Assembly (NCBI GenBank): GCA_019240635.1
Contig: JAFAYA010000005.1
Span: 1 to 64,000 of the forward strand
Reading direction: 5' to 3'
Source: Acidisphaera sp.
GTDB lineage: Bacteria > Pseudomonadota > Alphaproteobacteria > Acetobacterales > Acetobacteraceae
Length of the DNA stretch: 64,000 bases
Positions 1 to 8,407 of this stretch are shown one piece after another (within the stretch, counting starts at the first letter, position 1; each line of letters begins with the position of its first letter). The notes beneath the pieces are model-generated. The model made no database searches, was not told the DNA's origin, and saw nothing but the letters and a program-made list of their open reading frames with translations. The position numbers were made by a program, and so were the translations under genes.

Positions 1-351
1 CAGGATCAGCAGGAACAGGGCCGGTACCCCGACGGCCAGCGCCTCCGCGCACCCCCGCCAGGCCGGTCCGCCGCCGGCCGCGAGCGCCGTCAGGCGCATG
101 TGCTGGCCGCGCAGCAGCGCCACGACGGCCCCGAGCATCGCCAGCCAGAGGAACAGGATCGAGGCCAGCTCATCGGTCCAGACCAGCGGGTGGCGGAACA
201 CGAAGCGCGAGAGCACGCCGGCGAACAGGATGCCGATCTCCGCCAAGACCAGCGCCGCACAGGCCGCCTCGACGGCGAGCTGCAATCCGCGTTCGATGCC
301 CGCCGCCGCACGCCCGGACGCACGAGCCGCCGGCCGCACCGTGCTGTCCAT
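1..351 (-). CDS. dctQ: TRAP transporter small permease, DctQ family (3' part cut off)
   Basis: Small membrane subunit of a tripartite ATP-independent periplasmic (TRAP) importer, which couples uptake of an organic acid to an ion gradient. From the ATG at 351, 117 codons are visible before the window edge. Two hydrophobic segments can be seen (about residues 28-48 and 66-88), separated by the DctQ hallmark FRHPLVWTDELASILFLW, where the conserved W-T-D/E-E-L lies. It starts 18 nt after the stop of dctP, so the two are clearly one operon; dctM would be expected further left. It could also be a DctQ-DctM fusion, which the truncated end cannot exclude. The substrate cannot be told from this part. 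Confidence 0.85.
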   Translation of the reverse strand, partial: MDSTVRPAARASGRAAAGIERGLQLAVEAACAALVLAEIGILFAGVLSRFVFRHPLVWTDELASILFLWLAMLGAVVALLRGQHMRLTALAAGGGPAWRGCAEALAVGVPALFLLIL

Positions 352-369
352 CGGCGCTCAGACGGTCTC

Positions 370-1377
370 TCAGGCGAGCGTGCCGACCACGCTCTCCAGC
401 GTGCCCCAGGCCTGCTCGCCGAATTTGCCCTTCCATTCCGCGTAAAAGCCGGCCTTGCGGAGCTTTTCGCGGAACGGCGCGGGGTCGGGCTGGTTGATCG
501 CCATGCCCTGGCCCTTCAGCGTGTCGGCCAGCGAGCCGTTCATGCCCGCCACGTCCTGCCGCTCCTCCAGCGCCGAGCGGTTGAACTCCTGCTGCACGAC
601 CGCCTGCACATCCGCTGGCAGCCGGTCGAAGGCGCGGCGGTTGGCCAGGAACCAGTAGCCGTCCCACATATGGTTGGTCATCGACAGATATTTCTGCACT
701 TCGTACAGCTTGGCCGTCTCGATGATGGCGAGCGGGTTCTCCTGCCCGTCCACCACGTGCGTCTGCAGCGCCGAATAGACCTCGCTGAAATTGATGGAGG
801 TGGGCCCGGCGCCGAGCGCCTGGAACAGCGAGGTCCAGAGTGCCGCGACCGGCACGCGGATCTTGAAGCCGGAAAAATCGTCGGGCGTGCGGATCGGATG
901 GCTGCTGGACGTGACCTGCCGGTAGCCGTTGTCCCAGACCTTTTCGAAGGCGACGAGGCCGCGCTTGTCGATCTCGCCGCGCACATAGGCGCCGACCGGC
1001 CCGTCCATCGCCTTCCAGACCTGGTCGTAGTCCTTGAAGGCGAAGCCCACGCCGTTGATGGCGGCCGGCGGCACGAGCGTCGAGAGGATCAGGCCGGAGA
1101 GGGTGAAGAACTCCAGCGCGCCGCTGCGCAGCTGGCTCAGCATGTCAGTGTCCGAGCCGAGCTGGTTGTTCGGAAACACCTGGATTTCCAGCTTCCCCCC
1201 GGTCGCCCCCTTGATGCGGTCGGCGGCCTGCTGGGCGCGCATGTTCAGCGGGTGGCTGACCGGCAGGTTGCTCGCATATTTGTAGGAAAACTCGGCGGCG
1301 CGGGCGCGGCGCAGCACGGTAACGGCGGGCAGGGCGGTGCCGGCTGCGAGCAGCGCGCGGCGGGACAGCGGGGCCAT
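370..1377 (-). CDS. dctP: TRAP transporter substrate-binding protein, DctP family
   Basis: Periplasmic solute-binding subunit (335 aa) of the TRAP system with the adjacent dctQ. The N-terminus SRRALLAAGTALPAVTVL followed by ARA is a Tat-like signal peptide with twin arginines. Typical DctP features follow: a conserved arginine in FKIRVP and the VDGQENPLAII segment that lines the ligand site in DctP proteins. The ATG at 1377 is chosen over an in-frame upstream start at 1482. An AGGAGG-type ribosome site sits just before it (about 1385-1390), and the signal peptide begins there. Ligand unknown; dicarboxylates, sugar acids or other carboxylates are all possible in this family. Confidence 0.92.
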   Translation of the reverse strand: MAPLSRRALLAAGTALPAVTVLRRARAAEFSYKYASNLPVSHPLNMRAQQAADRIKGATGGKLEIQVFPNNQLGSDTDMLSQLRSGALEFFTLSGLILSTLVPPAAINGVGFAFKDYDQVWKAMDGPVGAYVRGEIDKRGLVAFEKVWDNGYRQVTSSSHPIRTPDDFSGFKIRVPVAALWTSLFQALGAGPTSINFSEVYSALQTHVVDGQENPLAIIETAKLYEVQKYLSMTNHMWDGYWFLANRRAFDRLPADVQAVVQQEFNRSALEERQDVAGMNGSLADTLKGQGMAINQPDPAPFREKLRKAGFYAEWKGKFGEQAWGTLESVVGTLA

Positions 1378-1677
1378 GGCGGTTCCTCCTGGTCCGGAGC
1401 GTCGACCGCTGGCGCGGCGAGCTGGATTCACCCGGCAGGATGTGTCGCATCGGCGGCACGGATGCAAGCGGCGGCGGGCCAAGGCCAGTCCGCAGTCTGC
1501 TGCCGTTTGCGTCGTGTGTTACGGGTTACAGAAAGTTACACATTCGACTCGAATCGACACCGGAACAGGCGTATTATCGGTTCCCGACGCGGACCATCGG
1601 GCCTTGTTGCCGGACCGCGGTGCCCGCTGCGGCCGAGCCGAAGCAGGCCGACGCCGGACAACCCGAGGAGCACGATC
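1378..1677. promoter_or_regulatory. 300-bp divergent intergenic region between dctP and the CBM-like gene
   Basis: No gene is seen here. The region must hold the promoters of the leftward TRAP operon and of the rightward gene at 1678. It is less GC-rich than the surroundings around 1510-1560. At 1518-1539 it carries three copies of GTTAC; two extended copies, GTTACA at 1525-1530 and 1535-1540, lie exactly 10 bp apart. One-turn direct repeats of this type are what OmpR/PhoB-class response regulators bind, but no regulator gene is nearby and the assignment is only a suggestion. Confidence 0.35.
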
Positions 1678-3288
1678 GTGACAATCATCCGAAGCACCTG
1701 GACGCGAGCGACCGCGCCGGCCCTGACCGGCCTGCTGGATGCAGGAGACTGGTCGGGTTCGGCGACGATGGCGATCCCCAGCGGGACGCTGATGGCGCAG
1801 AACGATGCAAACAACCTGTATATCGGCCTCGATCTGACGGCCGAGACCGGCACCGCCAACCCGAACGACTATTTCGGGTTCGTCGTCGACATCAACGACA
1901 ACGGCGTCATCGACGCGAACCGGGACAAGCTGTTCGCCGACTGGCCGGGCACGCCGAACCGCCTTGGCATGTGGCTGATGGCGGGTCCGAATACCACCTA
2001 TCCGGCGTCGAACACCCAGGTCATTCCGTCGCAGCTGCGCCAGGGTTTCGGCCCGTCGATGAACGCGGCGGCCAATCACCGTCAGTGGCAGATCGCCTTC
2101 GCGCTGTCCGATCTCGGCCTCACGACCATCGATCCCACGGCGCCTGCGCCGGTCGTGAACTTCGGATTGCAGGTCGCGGCGCCGCCCGGGGGCCCCGTCC
2201 AGACGCCCCCCAACGCCCTGGCGAACTTCAGCGACCTGAACGAGATCATTCTTGCGACGGTGCCGAACGCCAACACCACCAATCTCGGGCCGGTGGTCGG
2301 CAGCGTCGGGCTGGTCGGCACCGGCATGATCGCCGCGGACGGCTACTGCACGATCCCGACGTCCCCGCCCTATTACTTCTATCCGCAGGAGGCGGCGTTC
2401 AGCGGCACGCTGAACCTGATCGGCAACGAGACGACGCTGATCGGCCTGTGGGGCGCGGGGGCGCGTAAATACACGGTGGCGCACCGCTACGGCGCCACGC
2501 TTGCCGCGGCGAACGCCGCCGCCTGGACGCCGATCCTGCAGAGCTGGGCAAATTACCAGATCGTCGGCACGACCGATGTCTGGCAGTCCTTCGGTCCCGA
2601 CGCGAGCGGCTTCTACCCGATGGTGGACCCGTCGCTTGCCTACACGATCCAGAACCTGATCTTTGAATGGACGACGTCCGCCGAGCCTGACGGGGTGCAC
2701 CAGTTCGAGTTCCAGTGTTTTACCGCGACGGGCGCGCCGGTGCCGACGCCCTCGCAGGTGCTGACCCTAAAACTCGACAACCAGCCGGCGACGGTCGATC
2801 TGATCAACGTGCTGCACGCAGGCGCGCCGGTATCACCGTGCGCGATCGTCAATCTGGCCTCGGCGACGGATGGCGTGCAGCTCGTCTATGAGGCGTTCGA
2901 TCCGGAGGGCGACCTTTGGAGCTTTGCGCTGACGGCCGAGTATGGCCACGGCCTGTCGGCGAGCATCTATTCGGACAGCTACACGGCGCATGAGAGTCCC
3001 GGCCACATCTGGCAGGGTGTCGCGAGCGACACGCGGCCGGTTCCCCCCGCGGTCTGGTTACCGCCGACCACGTGTGCCTATCTGTTCCAGATTTCCGCCT
3101 GGACCCGCACCACCGACGGCTACTCGTTCCCGGTGCTGGAAAGCACCGACTTCCAGACGGTGACGCTGATCAAGCCGGGCTTCACGTTGCGCCCACTCCC
3201 GGTGACGGGGCCGGAGCACGTCGCACCCGGCGGGTTCGAGACACCGACCGCGGCCCGCCAGCCGGTGAAGGCGTTGCCCGTTAAATAA
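1678..3288 (+). CDS. Hypothetical protein with CBM9-like N-terminal region
   Basis: A 536-aa protein that I cannot assign to a characterised function. The N-terminal 180 residues read like a carbohydrate-binding (CBM9/DOMON-like) beta-sandwich: LLDAGDWSGSATM, then NLYIGLDL, then FGFVVDINDNGVIDANRDKL. Residues 71-79 (D-I-N-D-N-G-V-I-D) form a dockerin/EF-hand-like calcium loop. The remainder is beta-rich, with repeated short strands and few cysteines. No signal peptide is visible from the GTG at 1678, which is preceded by GAGGAG. The open frame continues upstream, but that part overlaps dctP antisense and has no coding look. Its role in export or sugar binding is unproven. Confidence 0.7.
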   Translation: MTIIRSTWTRATAPALTGLLDAGDWSGSATMAIPSGTLMAQNDANNLYIGLDLTAETGTANPNDYFGFVVDINDNGVIDANRDKLFADWPGTPNRLGMWLMAGPNTTYPASNTQVIPSQLRQGFGPSMNAAANHRQWQIAFALSDLGLTTIDPTAPAPVVNFGLQVAAPPGGPVQTPPNALANFSDLNEIILATVPNANTTNLGPVVGSVGLVGTGMIAADGYCTIPTSPPYYFYPQEAAFSGTLNLIGNETTLIGLWGAGARKYTVAHRYGATLAAANAAAWTPILQSWANYQIVGTTDVWQSFGPDASGFYPMVDPSLAYTIQNLIFEWTTSAEPDGVHQFEFQCFTATGAPVPTPSQVLTLKLDNQPATVDLINVLHAGAPVSPCAIVNLASATDGVQLVYEAFDPEGDLWSFALTAEYGHGLSASIYSDSYTAHESPGHIWQGVASDTRPVPPAVWLPPTTCAYLFQISAWTRTTDGYSFPVLESTDFQTVTLIKPGFTLRPLPVTGPEHVAPGGFETPTAARQPVKALPVK

Positions 3289-3313
3289 TAATCTGGTTCT
3301 CCGTGCGTGTTGC

Positions 3314-3333
3314 ACCCGCGCGAAAGCGCGGGT
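3314..3333 (+). other. Perfect 8-bp hairpin with GAAA tetraloop before mobA
   Basis: ACCCGCGC-GAAA-GCGCGGGT: an uninterrupted 8-bp stem closed by a GNRA loop, lying 25 nt after the upstream stop codon and 12 nt before the mobA ATG. There is no T-tract, so it is a poor intrinsic terminator. It may separate or stabilise transcripts, or influence mobA translation. Confidence 0.5.
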
Positions 3334-3345
3334 CCAATCCGGGCC

Positions 3346-3960
3346 ATGACGGCCGAACCGGGCCCAGTTGCGGTGTTGCTCGCCGGCGGCCTGGCCCGAC
3401 GGATCGGCGGTGGGGACAAGCCACTGCGCGTCCTGGCCGGGCGGACGTTGCTGGATCATGCGGTCGGGCGGATGCGGCCGCAGGTGCGGGCGATCGTCGT
3501 CAACGCGAATGGCGATCCGGAGCGGTTTGCGGCGTGGAGATTGCCGGTTGTCGCCGACCCGGTGCCGGAAAATCCGGGGCCGCTGGCGGGTGTGCTCGCG
3601 GGCATGATGTGGGTTCGGGAAAACGCGCCGGATTGCGCCGATGTGGTGTCGGTGCCGACGGACACGCCGTTCCTGCCGGGCGACCTGGTGGCGCGGCTCG
3701 AGGCAGCGCGGCGGCAGGGAAGCGTGCCGATCGCCTGCGCGGGCTCGGGGGGGCGGCGGCATCCGGTGGTGGCGCTGTGGCCGGTGCGGCTGGCCGATGA
3801 TCTGGCGGCGTCGCTCGCGGCGGGTCTGCGGAAAATCGAGGATTTTTCGGCGCGGCACGGCGTTGCCGTCGCGAATTTTTCCGATCAGCCGGACCCGTTC
3901 TTCAACGTCAATCGCCCGGAAGACCTGGCGCAAGCAGCGCGACTGCTGGCGGGGTGCTGA
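3346..3960 (+). CDS. mobA: Molybdenum cofactor guanylyltransferase MobA
   Basis: Transfers GMP from GTP to molybdopterin-Mo to make the bis-MGD cofactor required by DMSO-reductase-family enzymes, including the formate dehydrogenase next door. The 204-aa protein has the nucleotide-binding signature LLAGGLARRIGGGDKPL at residues 9-25 (family LAGGxxxRMGxxDK) and a PTDTPFLP metal/GTP segment. The ATG at 3346 places the signature at the usual distance from the N-terminus; an upstream GTG at 3307 would add 13 unlikely residues and run through a hairpin. It converges on fdhD with an 8-nt gap and belongs functionally to that cluster. Confidence 0.93.
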   Translation: MTAEPGPVAVLLAGGLARRIGGGDKPLRVLAGRTLLDHAVGRMRPQVRAIVVNANGDPERFAAWRLPVVADPVPENPGPLAGVLAGMMWVRENAPDCADVVSVPTDTPFLPGDLVARLEAARRQGSVPIACAGSGGRRHPVVALWPVRLADDLAASLAAGLRKIEDFSARHGVAVANFSDQPDPFFNVNRPEDLAQAARLLAGC

Positions 3961-3968
3961 GCAAGAAA

Positions 3969-4838
3969 TCAATCGTCGTCGCGCGCGGACTTGCGGGCGA
4001 TGTCCGGCACGTCCGCGGCATCGGCGTCGCTGTCGAAACGCAGGCGCTCGGGGGCGGACAGCACGATGAAGCGGCGGCCCTTGGCGCGGCCGATCAGCGT
4101 CAGCCCGGCCTGACGCGCCAGCTCCACACCCCAGGCGGTGAAGCCGGAGCGGCTGACCAGGATCGGTATGCGCATCTGCACGCATTTGATCACCATCTCC
4201 GAGGTCAGCCGGCCGGTCGTGTAGAACAATTTCTGGTCGGGCAACACGCCGTTGAGGTGCATCCAGCCGGCGATCTTGTCGATCGCGTTGTGCCGGCCGA
4301 CATCCTCCATGTACACCAATGGGCGGTCCTGTTCGCACAGCACGCAGCCGTGGATCGCACCGGCGGTCAGATACAGGCTCGGCCGCGTGTTGATTTTTTT
4401 CGCGAGCGCGTAGAGCCACGACGCCCGGATCTCAGCCTCGGGGTCCAGCACCACGTCCGAAAACCGCTCGAGCATGTCGCCGAACGCGGTGCCCTGGGCG
4501 CAGCCGGAGGTCAGCGTCTTCTTCTTCAGCTTGGTCTCGAAGTCCGTCTGCCGTTCGGTGCGCACCACCACCACGTCGATCTCCGGATCGACGTCGATGC
4601 GGGTGATCGCGTCCTCGGCGCGCAGCATGTTCTGGTTCAGCAGGTAGCCGACCGCGAGGCAGTCCGGCCGGTCGCCGATCGTCATCATCGTGACGATCTC
4701 TTGCCCATTGAGGAACAGGGTCAGCGGGCGCTCGACGGGGACGCGGGTGCGGATCGGCGCCCCGGTGTGGTCGATGCCCTCCACGTCGCGGGTCAGCGCG
4801 GGGTCGTCGGGGTCGGGGGCGATCAGAAATTCAGCCAT
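3969..4838 (-). CDS. fdhD: Formate dehydrogenase accessory sulfurtransferase FdhD
   Basis: FdhD passes sulfur from a cysteine desulfurase to the Mo-bisMGD cofactor and is essential for active formate dehydrogenase. The 289-aa protein matches the family over its length: VPVERPLTLFLNGQEIVTMM near the N-terminus, the active-site loop TSGCAQGT (one cysteine, where the E. coli protein has a C-x-x-C pair), the VYMEDVGRHNAIDKI motif, and GRLTSEM. Its ATG lies inside the end of moeA (8-nt overlap), so the two are translationally coupled. It is the last gene of the formate dehydrogenase series. Confidence 0.95.
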   Translation of the reverse strand: MAEFLIAPDPDDPALTRDVEGIDHTGAPIRTRVPVERPLTLFLNGQEIVTMMTIGDRPDCLAVGYLLNQNMLRAEDAITRIDVDPEIDVVVVRTERQTDFETKLKKKTLTSGCAQGTAFGDMLERFSDVVLDPEAEIRASWLYALAKKINTRPSLYLTAGAIHGCVLCEQDRPLVYMEDVGRHNAIDKIAGWMHLNGVLPDQKLFYTTGRLTSEMVIKCVQMRIPILVSRSGFTAWGVELARQAGLTLIGRAKGRRFIVLSAPERLRFDSDADAADVPDIARKSARDDD

Positions 4839-6084
4839 AGAGCAGGCGCAGCGGGATGCAGGCGAGCGGATCGCCGGGGGCGATCGACGTGACGCCCTCC
4901 GGCAGTTCGGCGAGCGCGTCGCTTCCGGTCAGCGAGGTGATGATGCCCGCACCCTCCTTTGGAAAATTCTTCGCCCGCAATGTGCCGTCGGCGTCATCCA
5001 GCAGCACGCGCAGAAATTCGCGGCGGTCGCGCTTCTTGCGCCAGGCGAAAGCGCTGGGGACGGGAAAACGCGGCAGCGCCACCGGGCGCGCGCCGGCCAG
5101 CGCGTCGAGCACCGGGCGGGCGATCGTGACAAAAGTCACCAGCGCGGCGACGGGATTGCCGGGCAGGCCGAGCAGCGGCGTATCGCCAACGCTGCCGAGG
5201 GCGACCGGGCGGCCCGGCTTGATGCCGACGCGCCAGAAGGCGAGCGTGCCGACCGCCTCGATGGCTGCCCGCACGTGGTCCTCCTCTCCCGAGGAAACGC
5301 CGCCGCTGGTCAGCACGAGATCATGCGCCGGTGCGGCTTTCGCGAGTGCCGCGCGCACCACGGCCGCGTCGTCGGCCAGGATCTTTCCGTCGGTCACGTC
5401 GACATCCAGGCGGGCGAGCAGTGCTGCGAGCATCGCCCGGTTGGCGTCGTAGATGCGGCCGGGATGCAGGGTTTCGCCGGGCTCCTGCACCTCGTCGCCG
5501 GTTGAGAACAGCGCAACGCGCAGCCGGCGGCGCACGGCGATCTCTTGATGGCCGAGGGCGGCGAGGAGCGCGAGGTCGGCGGCGGTCAGGCGCCGGCCGT
5601 GCGGCAGGGCGCGCTCCCCGGCGGCGATGTCTTCGCCGGCCAGGCGGCGGTTGGCGCCGCGGCGAAGGCCGGGGGGCACCGTGACCTCGGTCTCGGTCGC
5701 GACGCAGTCCTCCTGCATCATCACCGTGTCGGCGCCGGGCGGCATGACCGCGCCGGTGAAGACGCGGGCGGCCGTGCCGCGCGGGACCGGCTCCGCGAGC
5801 GGGTGGCCGGCGGCGGCGCGGCCGGCGAGCTTCAGGACCGTCGGGCGGTCCGGCGCGAGGTCGTCGTGGTGGAGTGCGTAGCCGTCGACGGCGGAGTTGG
5901 CTTGCGGCGGAATGCAGAGCCCGGCGGTGATCTCGCCGGCCAGCACGCGTCCGAGGGCTGCCGCGAGGGGCACCCGCTCGGGCGCGGCGCGGCAAGAAAA
6001 GCACTCGGCGATGCGCGCCTGCGCTTCGGCCAACGGCAGCAGGCGACCGGCGAAGGCGAAGCAGTCGTCGCTGAGCTGCGCCAA
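4831..6084 (-). CDS. moeA: Molybdopterin molybdenumtransferase MoeA
   Basis: Inserts molybdate into adenylylated molybdopterin to form Mo-molybdopterin. The 417-aa protein has the family landmarks SAVDGYAL (about residue 64), TGAVMPPGADTVMMQE, the TSGGVSSGEEDHV segment with its GGVS motif, and GLPGNPVAALVTF. It sits between a 106-aa accessory protein and fdhD, with which it overlaps, in a transcription unit devoted to formate dehydrogenase. A housekeeping moeA may exist elsewhere, in which case this copy would be dedicated to the dehydrogenase. Confidence 0.95.
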   Translation of the reverse strand: MAQLSDDCFAFAGRLLPLAEAQARIAECFSCRAAPERVPLAAALGRVLAGEITAGLCIPPQANSAVDGYALHHDDLAPDRPTVLKLAGRAAAGHPLAEPVPRGTAARVFTGAVMPPGADTVMMQEDCVATETEVTVPPGLRRGANRRLAGEDIAAGERALPHGRRLTAADLALLAALGHQEIAVRRRLRVALFSTGDEVQEPGETLHPGRIYDANRAMLAALLARLDVDVTDGKILADDAAVVRAALAKAAPAHDLVLTSGGVSSGEEDHVRAAIEAVGTLAFWRVGIKPGRPVALGSVGDTPLLGLPGNPVAALVTFVTIARPVLDALAGARPVALPRFPVPSAFAWRKKRDRREFLRVLLDDADGTLRAKNFPKEGAGIITSLTGSDALAELPEGVTSIAPGDPLACIPLRLLYG

Positions 6085-6093
6085 TCCCCGGAC

Positions 6094-6414
6094 CTACGTA
6101 TGCTGCTTGAAGTCGGCGACCAGTTCGGCCAGCACGCCACGCGCCTTTGCAACGCGGTCCCAGCGCACGCTGGGCAGCGGGTATTCGCTGCCGACGACGA
6201 CGCTGATGACGCCGTTCAGGCGGTCCAGGCAGTGTTGCAGCGCGTCGGTGTCGCCGGCTCGCCGACGGCGGATCAGCGCGTCGCGCAGCACGCAGAGCGA
6301 TTCCACGGCGACGGCAAAATCGTGCATGCCCTTTTCCGGCTGATGGGCCAAGGCGTCGTCGAGCTTTTGCAGCGCGACGTCGCCGGGGTGGAGGTCGATT
6401 CCGGTTTCGCTCAT
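6094..6414 (-). CDS. Small uncharacterised protein of the formate dehydrogenase operon
   Basis: A 106-aa, largely helical, soluble protein without cysteines of note or membrane segments (start MSETGIDLHPGDVALQKLDDAL). Its ATG overlaps the TGA of the NrfD-type subunit by ATGA, and moeA follows after 9 nt, so it is certainly co-expressed with the dehydrogenase. I do not recognise a named family. An assembly or cofactor-handling role is a guess from position only. Confidence 0.75.
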   Translation of the reverse strand: MSETGIDLHPGDVALQKLDDALAHQPEKGMHDFAVAVESLCVLRDALIRRRRAGDTDALQHCLDRLNGVISVVVGSEYPLPSVRWDRVAKARGVLAELVADFKQHT

Positions 6415-7463
6415 GGGCTGCGTCCGGGCTGGGTCATGGCGAGATAGGATTCCGGCCGGCGGGCGGATTCATTGCCGGCGTACATGATGGTCAGGCGCAG
6501 GATGGCGCTGCCGGCGATGGCGGCGAGGGCGCCGGCCCAGGCGAGCCGTTCCGAGCGGCGGCCGGACAGCCGATTGAGGACGTAAAGCCCCAGCGGTGCG
6601 GCGGTGCCGAGCAGTTCCGCGCCGCCGCCGTACGCGGCGCGATAGCGCGGCATGTGCAGCGCGTCGTCCACGCCCTTTTCGCGAAATGTCGTGTTGGCGT
6701 TGCGCGCAATCAGCGCTTCGGTGAGGGTGGCGAGCGCGAAAAAATCTTCGAGCCGCTCGGCCGCCGCGTATCGGCGGCGGCGACGCGCGCCGAGCGAGAG
6801 CGCTGCCGAGGCGGCGGCCATGGCGGCGGCGCCGAAGCGGGCGGCGAGCAGGCGCGGCGCGGCGGCCCAGAGCGGCGTGCTCGTCGCGGCCAGCAGAGCG
6901 GCGGTGTAGACGCTCATGCCGGCGCCGGCGATGGCCGCGGGGATTTGCATCAGGCGTGCGGCCTTGCGGAAAAACCGCGTGCGAGGTCGCCAGCCGGCGT
7001 CGTCGGCCGCGTGCGCCGCGGCGGTGACTGTGGCGAAGCCGCCGAACGCCGTCAGGATCCAGCTGCCGATCGACATCGGCGAGGTCGCGCGAAAGATGCG
7101 CAGCATGTTGAACCAGCGGCTCGGCGTGTGCAGGCCGGCGATGAGCAGCGGTGGGCCGGCGATGGTGCCGGCCAGCGCGAGGTAGCGGCCCTGGCGGACC
7201 GTGTCCGCGTATTCGGGATCGCCGTCGAGATCGGCGAGGGTGGCGATGATTTCCGCCGCACCGGCCAGGCCGCCGACAAAAATGTAGGTGGCGATCTTCC
7301 AGTCGAAGGGGCTCGGCTTGACGGTGTTGCGGCCATAGTATGTGGGGCCGTCGTAGACGCGGCGGAACTGCGCGCTATCGCCGGTGCGGCCGTACGGGCT
7401 GCGCGGCTTTTCGCTGCGGTCGAGCGGGCCGGAAACGGCATCGATCTTGCCGGGATAGCTCAT
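6411..7463 (-). CDS. nrfD: NrfD-type membrane subunit of formate dehydrogenase (quinone-reducing)
   Basis: A 350-aa polytopic membrane protein of the NrfD/PsrC family, expected to take electrons from the Fe-S subunit and reduce quinone without haem. Seen: a soluble N-terminus with DGPTYYGRNTVKPSPFDWKIATYIFVGGLAGA at the first helix, which is the NrfD opening, then about eight hydrophobic segments, with LHTPSRWFNMLRIFRATSPMS between helices. It replaces the cytochrome b (FdnI) of the E. coli enzyme. It starts 47 nt after the beta-subunit stop and overlaps the following small gene. Confidence 0.9.
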   Translation of the reverse strand: MSYPGKIDAVSGPLDRSEKPRSPYGRTGDSAQFRRVYDGPTYYGRNTVKPSPFDWKIATYIFVGGLAGAAEIIATLADLDGDPEYADTVRQGRYLALAGTIAGPPLLIAGLHTPSRWFNMLRIFRATSPMSIGSWILTAFGGFATVTAAAHAADDAGWRPRTRFFRKAARLMQIPAAIAGAGMSVYTAALLAATSTPLWAAAPRLLAARFGAAAMAAASAALSLGARRRRRYAAAERLEDFFALATLTEALIARNANTTFREKGVDDALHMPRYRAAYGGGAELLGTAAPLGLYVLNRLSGRRSERLAWAGALAAIAGSAILRLTIMYAGNESARRPESYLAMTQPGRSP

Positions 7464-7510
7464 GTCAGCGAACGGTCATGTTGGCGCTCACGGCAGTTCG
7501 TCGGGCAGCC

Positions 7511-8407
7511 TCACGCCCGCCCTCGCAGCAGAACCATCGCCGCCGCCGCGAGCCCTGCAACCGTCGCGAGCCCGGAGAGCAGGCTCGGCGCCGTGCGCCT
7601 GGAGGCGCGCGTCGGTGCCGGCGGCAGGTTGTACACCTCCGGGCGCTGCGTCAGCAGGAAAAACGCATTGAGGTGCCCGAGATCGCCCGTCGCACCCGGC
7701 GTTCCCGGCGCGCCGTAGAGATAGGCCGAACTCACGCCGCGCGCGTGCAGTTCCTCGACCCGGCGGTGAGCGCTTTCCTGCAGGTCGCCGATTTCGCCGA
7801 ACTGGATGGAGTCCGTAGGGCACGCCTTCGCGCAGGCCGGCTCCAGCCCGCCCTTCAGCCGGTCGTAGCAAAGCGTGCATTTATGCGCCTTGCCGTCCAC
7901 CGCCGAGAGATCGACCACGCCGAACGGACAGGCCGGCACGCAGTAGCCGCAGCCGTTGCAGATGTCCTGCTGCACGACGACGGTGTCAAACTCCGTGCGG
8001 AATAGCGCGCCGGTGGGGCAGGCCTCCAGGCACGGCGCGTTGTGGCAGTGCTTGCACACGTCGCTCATCATCAGCCAGTTGGACTGATAGGGCGCCATCT
8101 CCGTCGCCCGCGCGTCGCCGCTGCCGATCATCTCGATGAACGACACGTGCCGCCATGTACTGGCGGAGAGCGCGCCGGTGTTGTCGTAGCTGTCGCCGGT
8201 CAGCGCCATGTTGTCGGCTGGCAGCGCGTTCCACTGCTTGCAGGCGCTCTCGCATGCCTTGCAGCCGATGCAGCGCGTGGTGTCGGTGAAGAAGCCGTAG
8301 GACCGACCGGGAACGATGCGCGTGCCGGCGGTGATCTCGGACTCGTCGGGGATCGGGCCCAAAAACTCGGATTGCGGGAAGTCGCGCGCTCGGGGATGGA
8401 TCGCCAT
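7511..8407 (-). CDS. fdnH: Formate dehydrogenase beta subunit (4 x [4Fe-4S])
   Basis: Electron-transfer subunit (298 aa) between the molybdenum site and the membrane subunit. Four ferredoxin-type cysteine clusters are visible in order: CIGCKACESAC, CKHCHNAPCLEAC, CNGCGYCVPAC and CTLCYDRL...CAKAC. The C-terminus (SLLSGLATVAGLAAAAMVLL) is a single transmembrane anchor, as in FdnH. The ATG at 8407 shares its A with the TGA of the alpha subunit gene; an in-frame GTG directly before it is an alternative start. Confidence 0.95.
   Translation of the reverse strand: MAIHPRARDFPQSEFLGPIPDESEITAGTRIVPGRSYGFFTDTTRCIGCKACESACKQWNALPADNMALTGDSYDNTGALSASTWRHVSFIEMIGSGDARATEMAPYQSNWLMMSDVCKHCHNAPCLEACPTGALFRTEFDTVVVQQDICNGCGYCVPACPFGVVDLSAVDGKAHKCTLCYDRLKGGLEPACAKACPTDSIQFGEIGDLQESAHRRVEELHARGVSSAYLYGAPGTPGATGDLGHLNAFFLLTQRPEVYNLPPAPTRASRRTAPSLLSGLATVAGLAAAAMVLLRGRA

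Noticed and set aside
100-1677. Long plus-strand open frame upstream of the CBM-like gene
   Set aside because: It is antisense to dctQ and dctP, is rich in Arg/Gly/Ala without domain pattern, and is explained by high-GC third positions; only the part from GTG 1678 looks coding.
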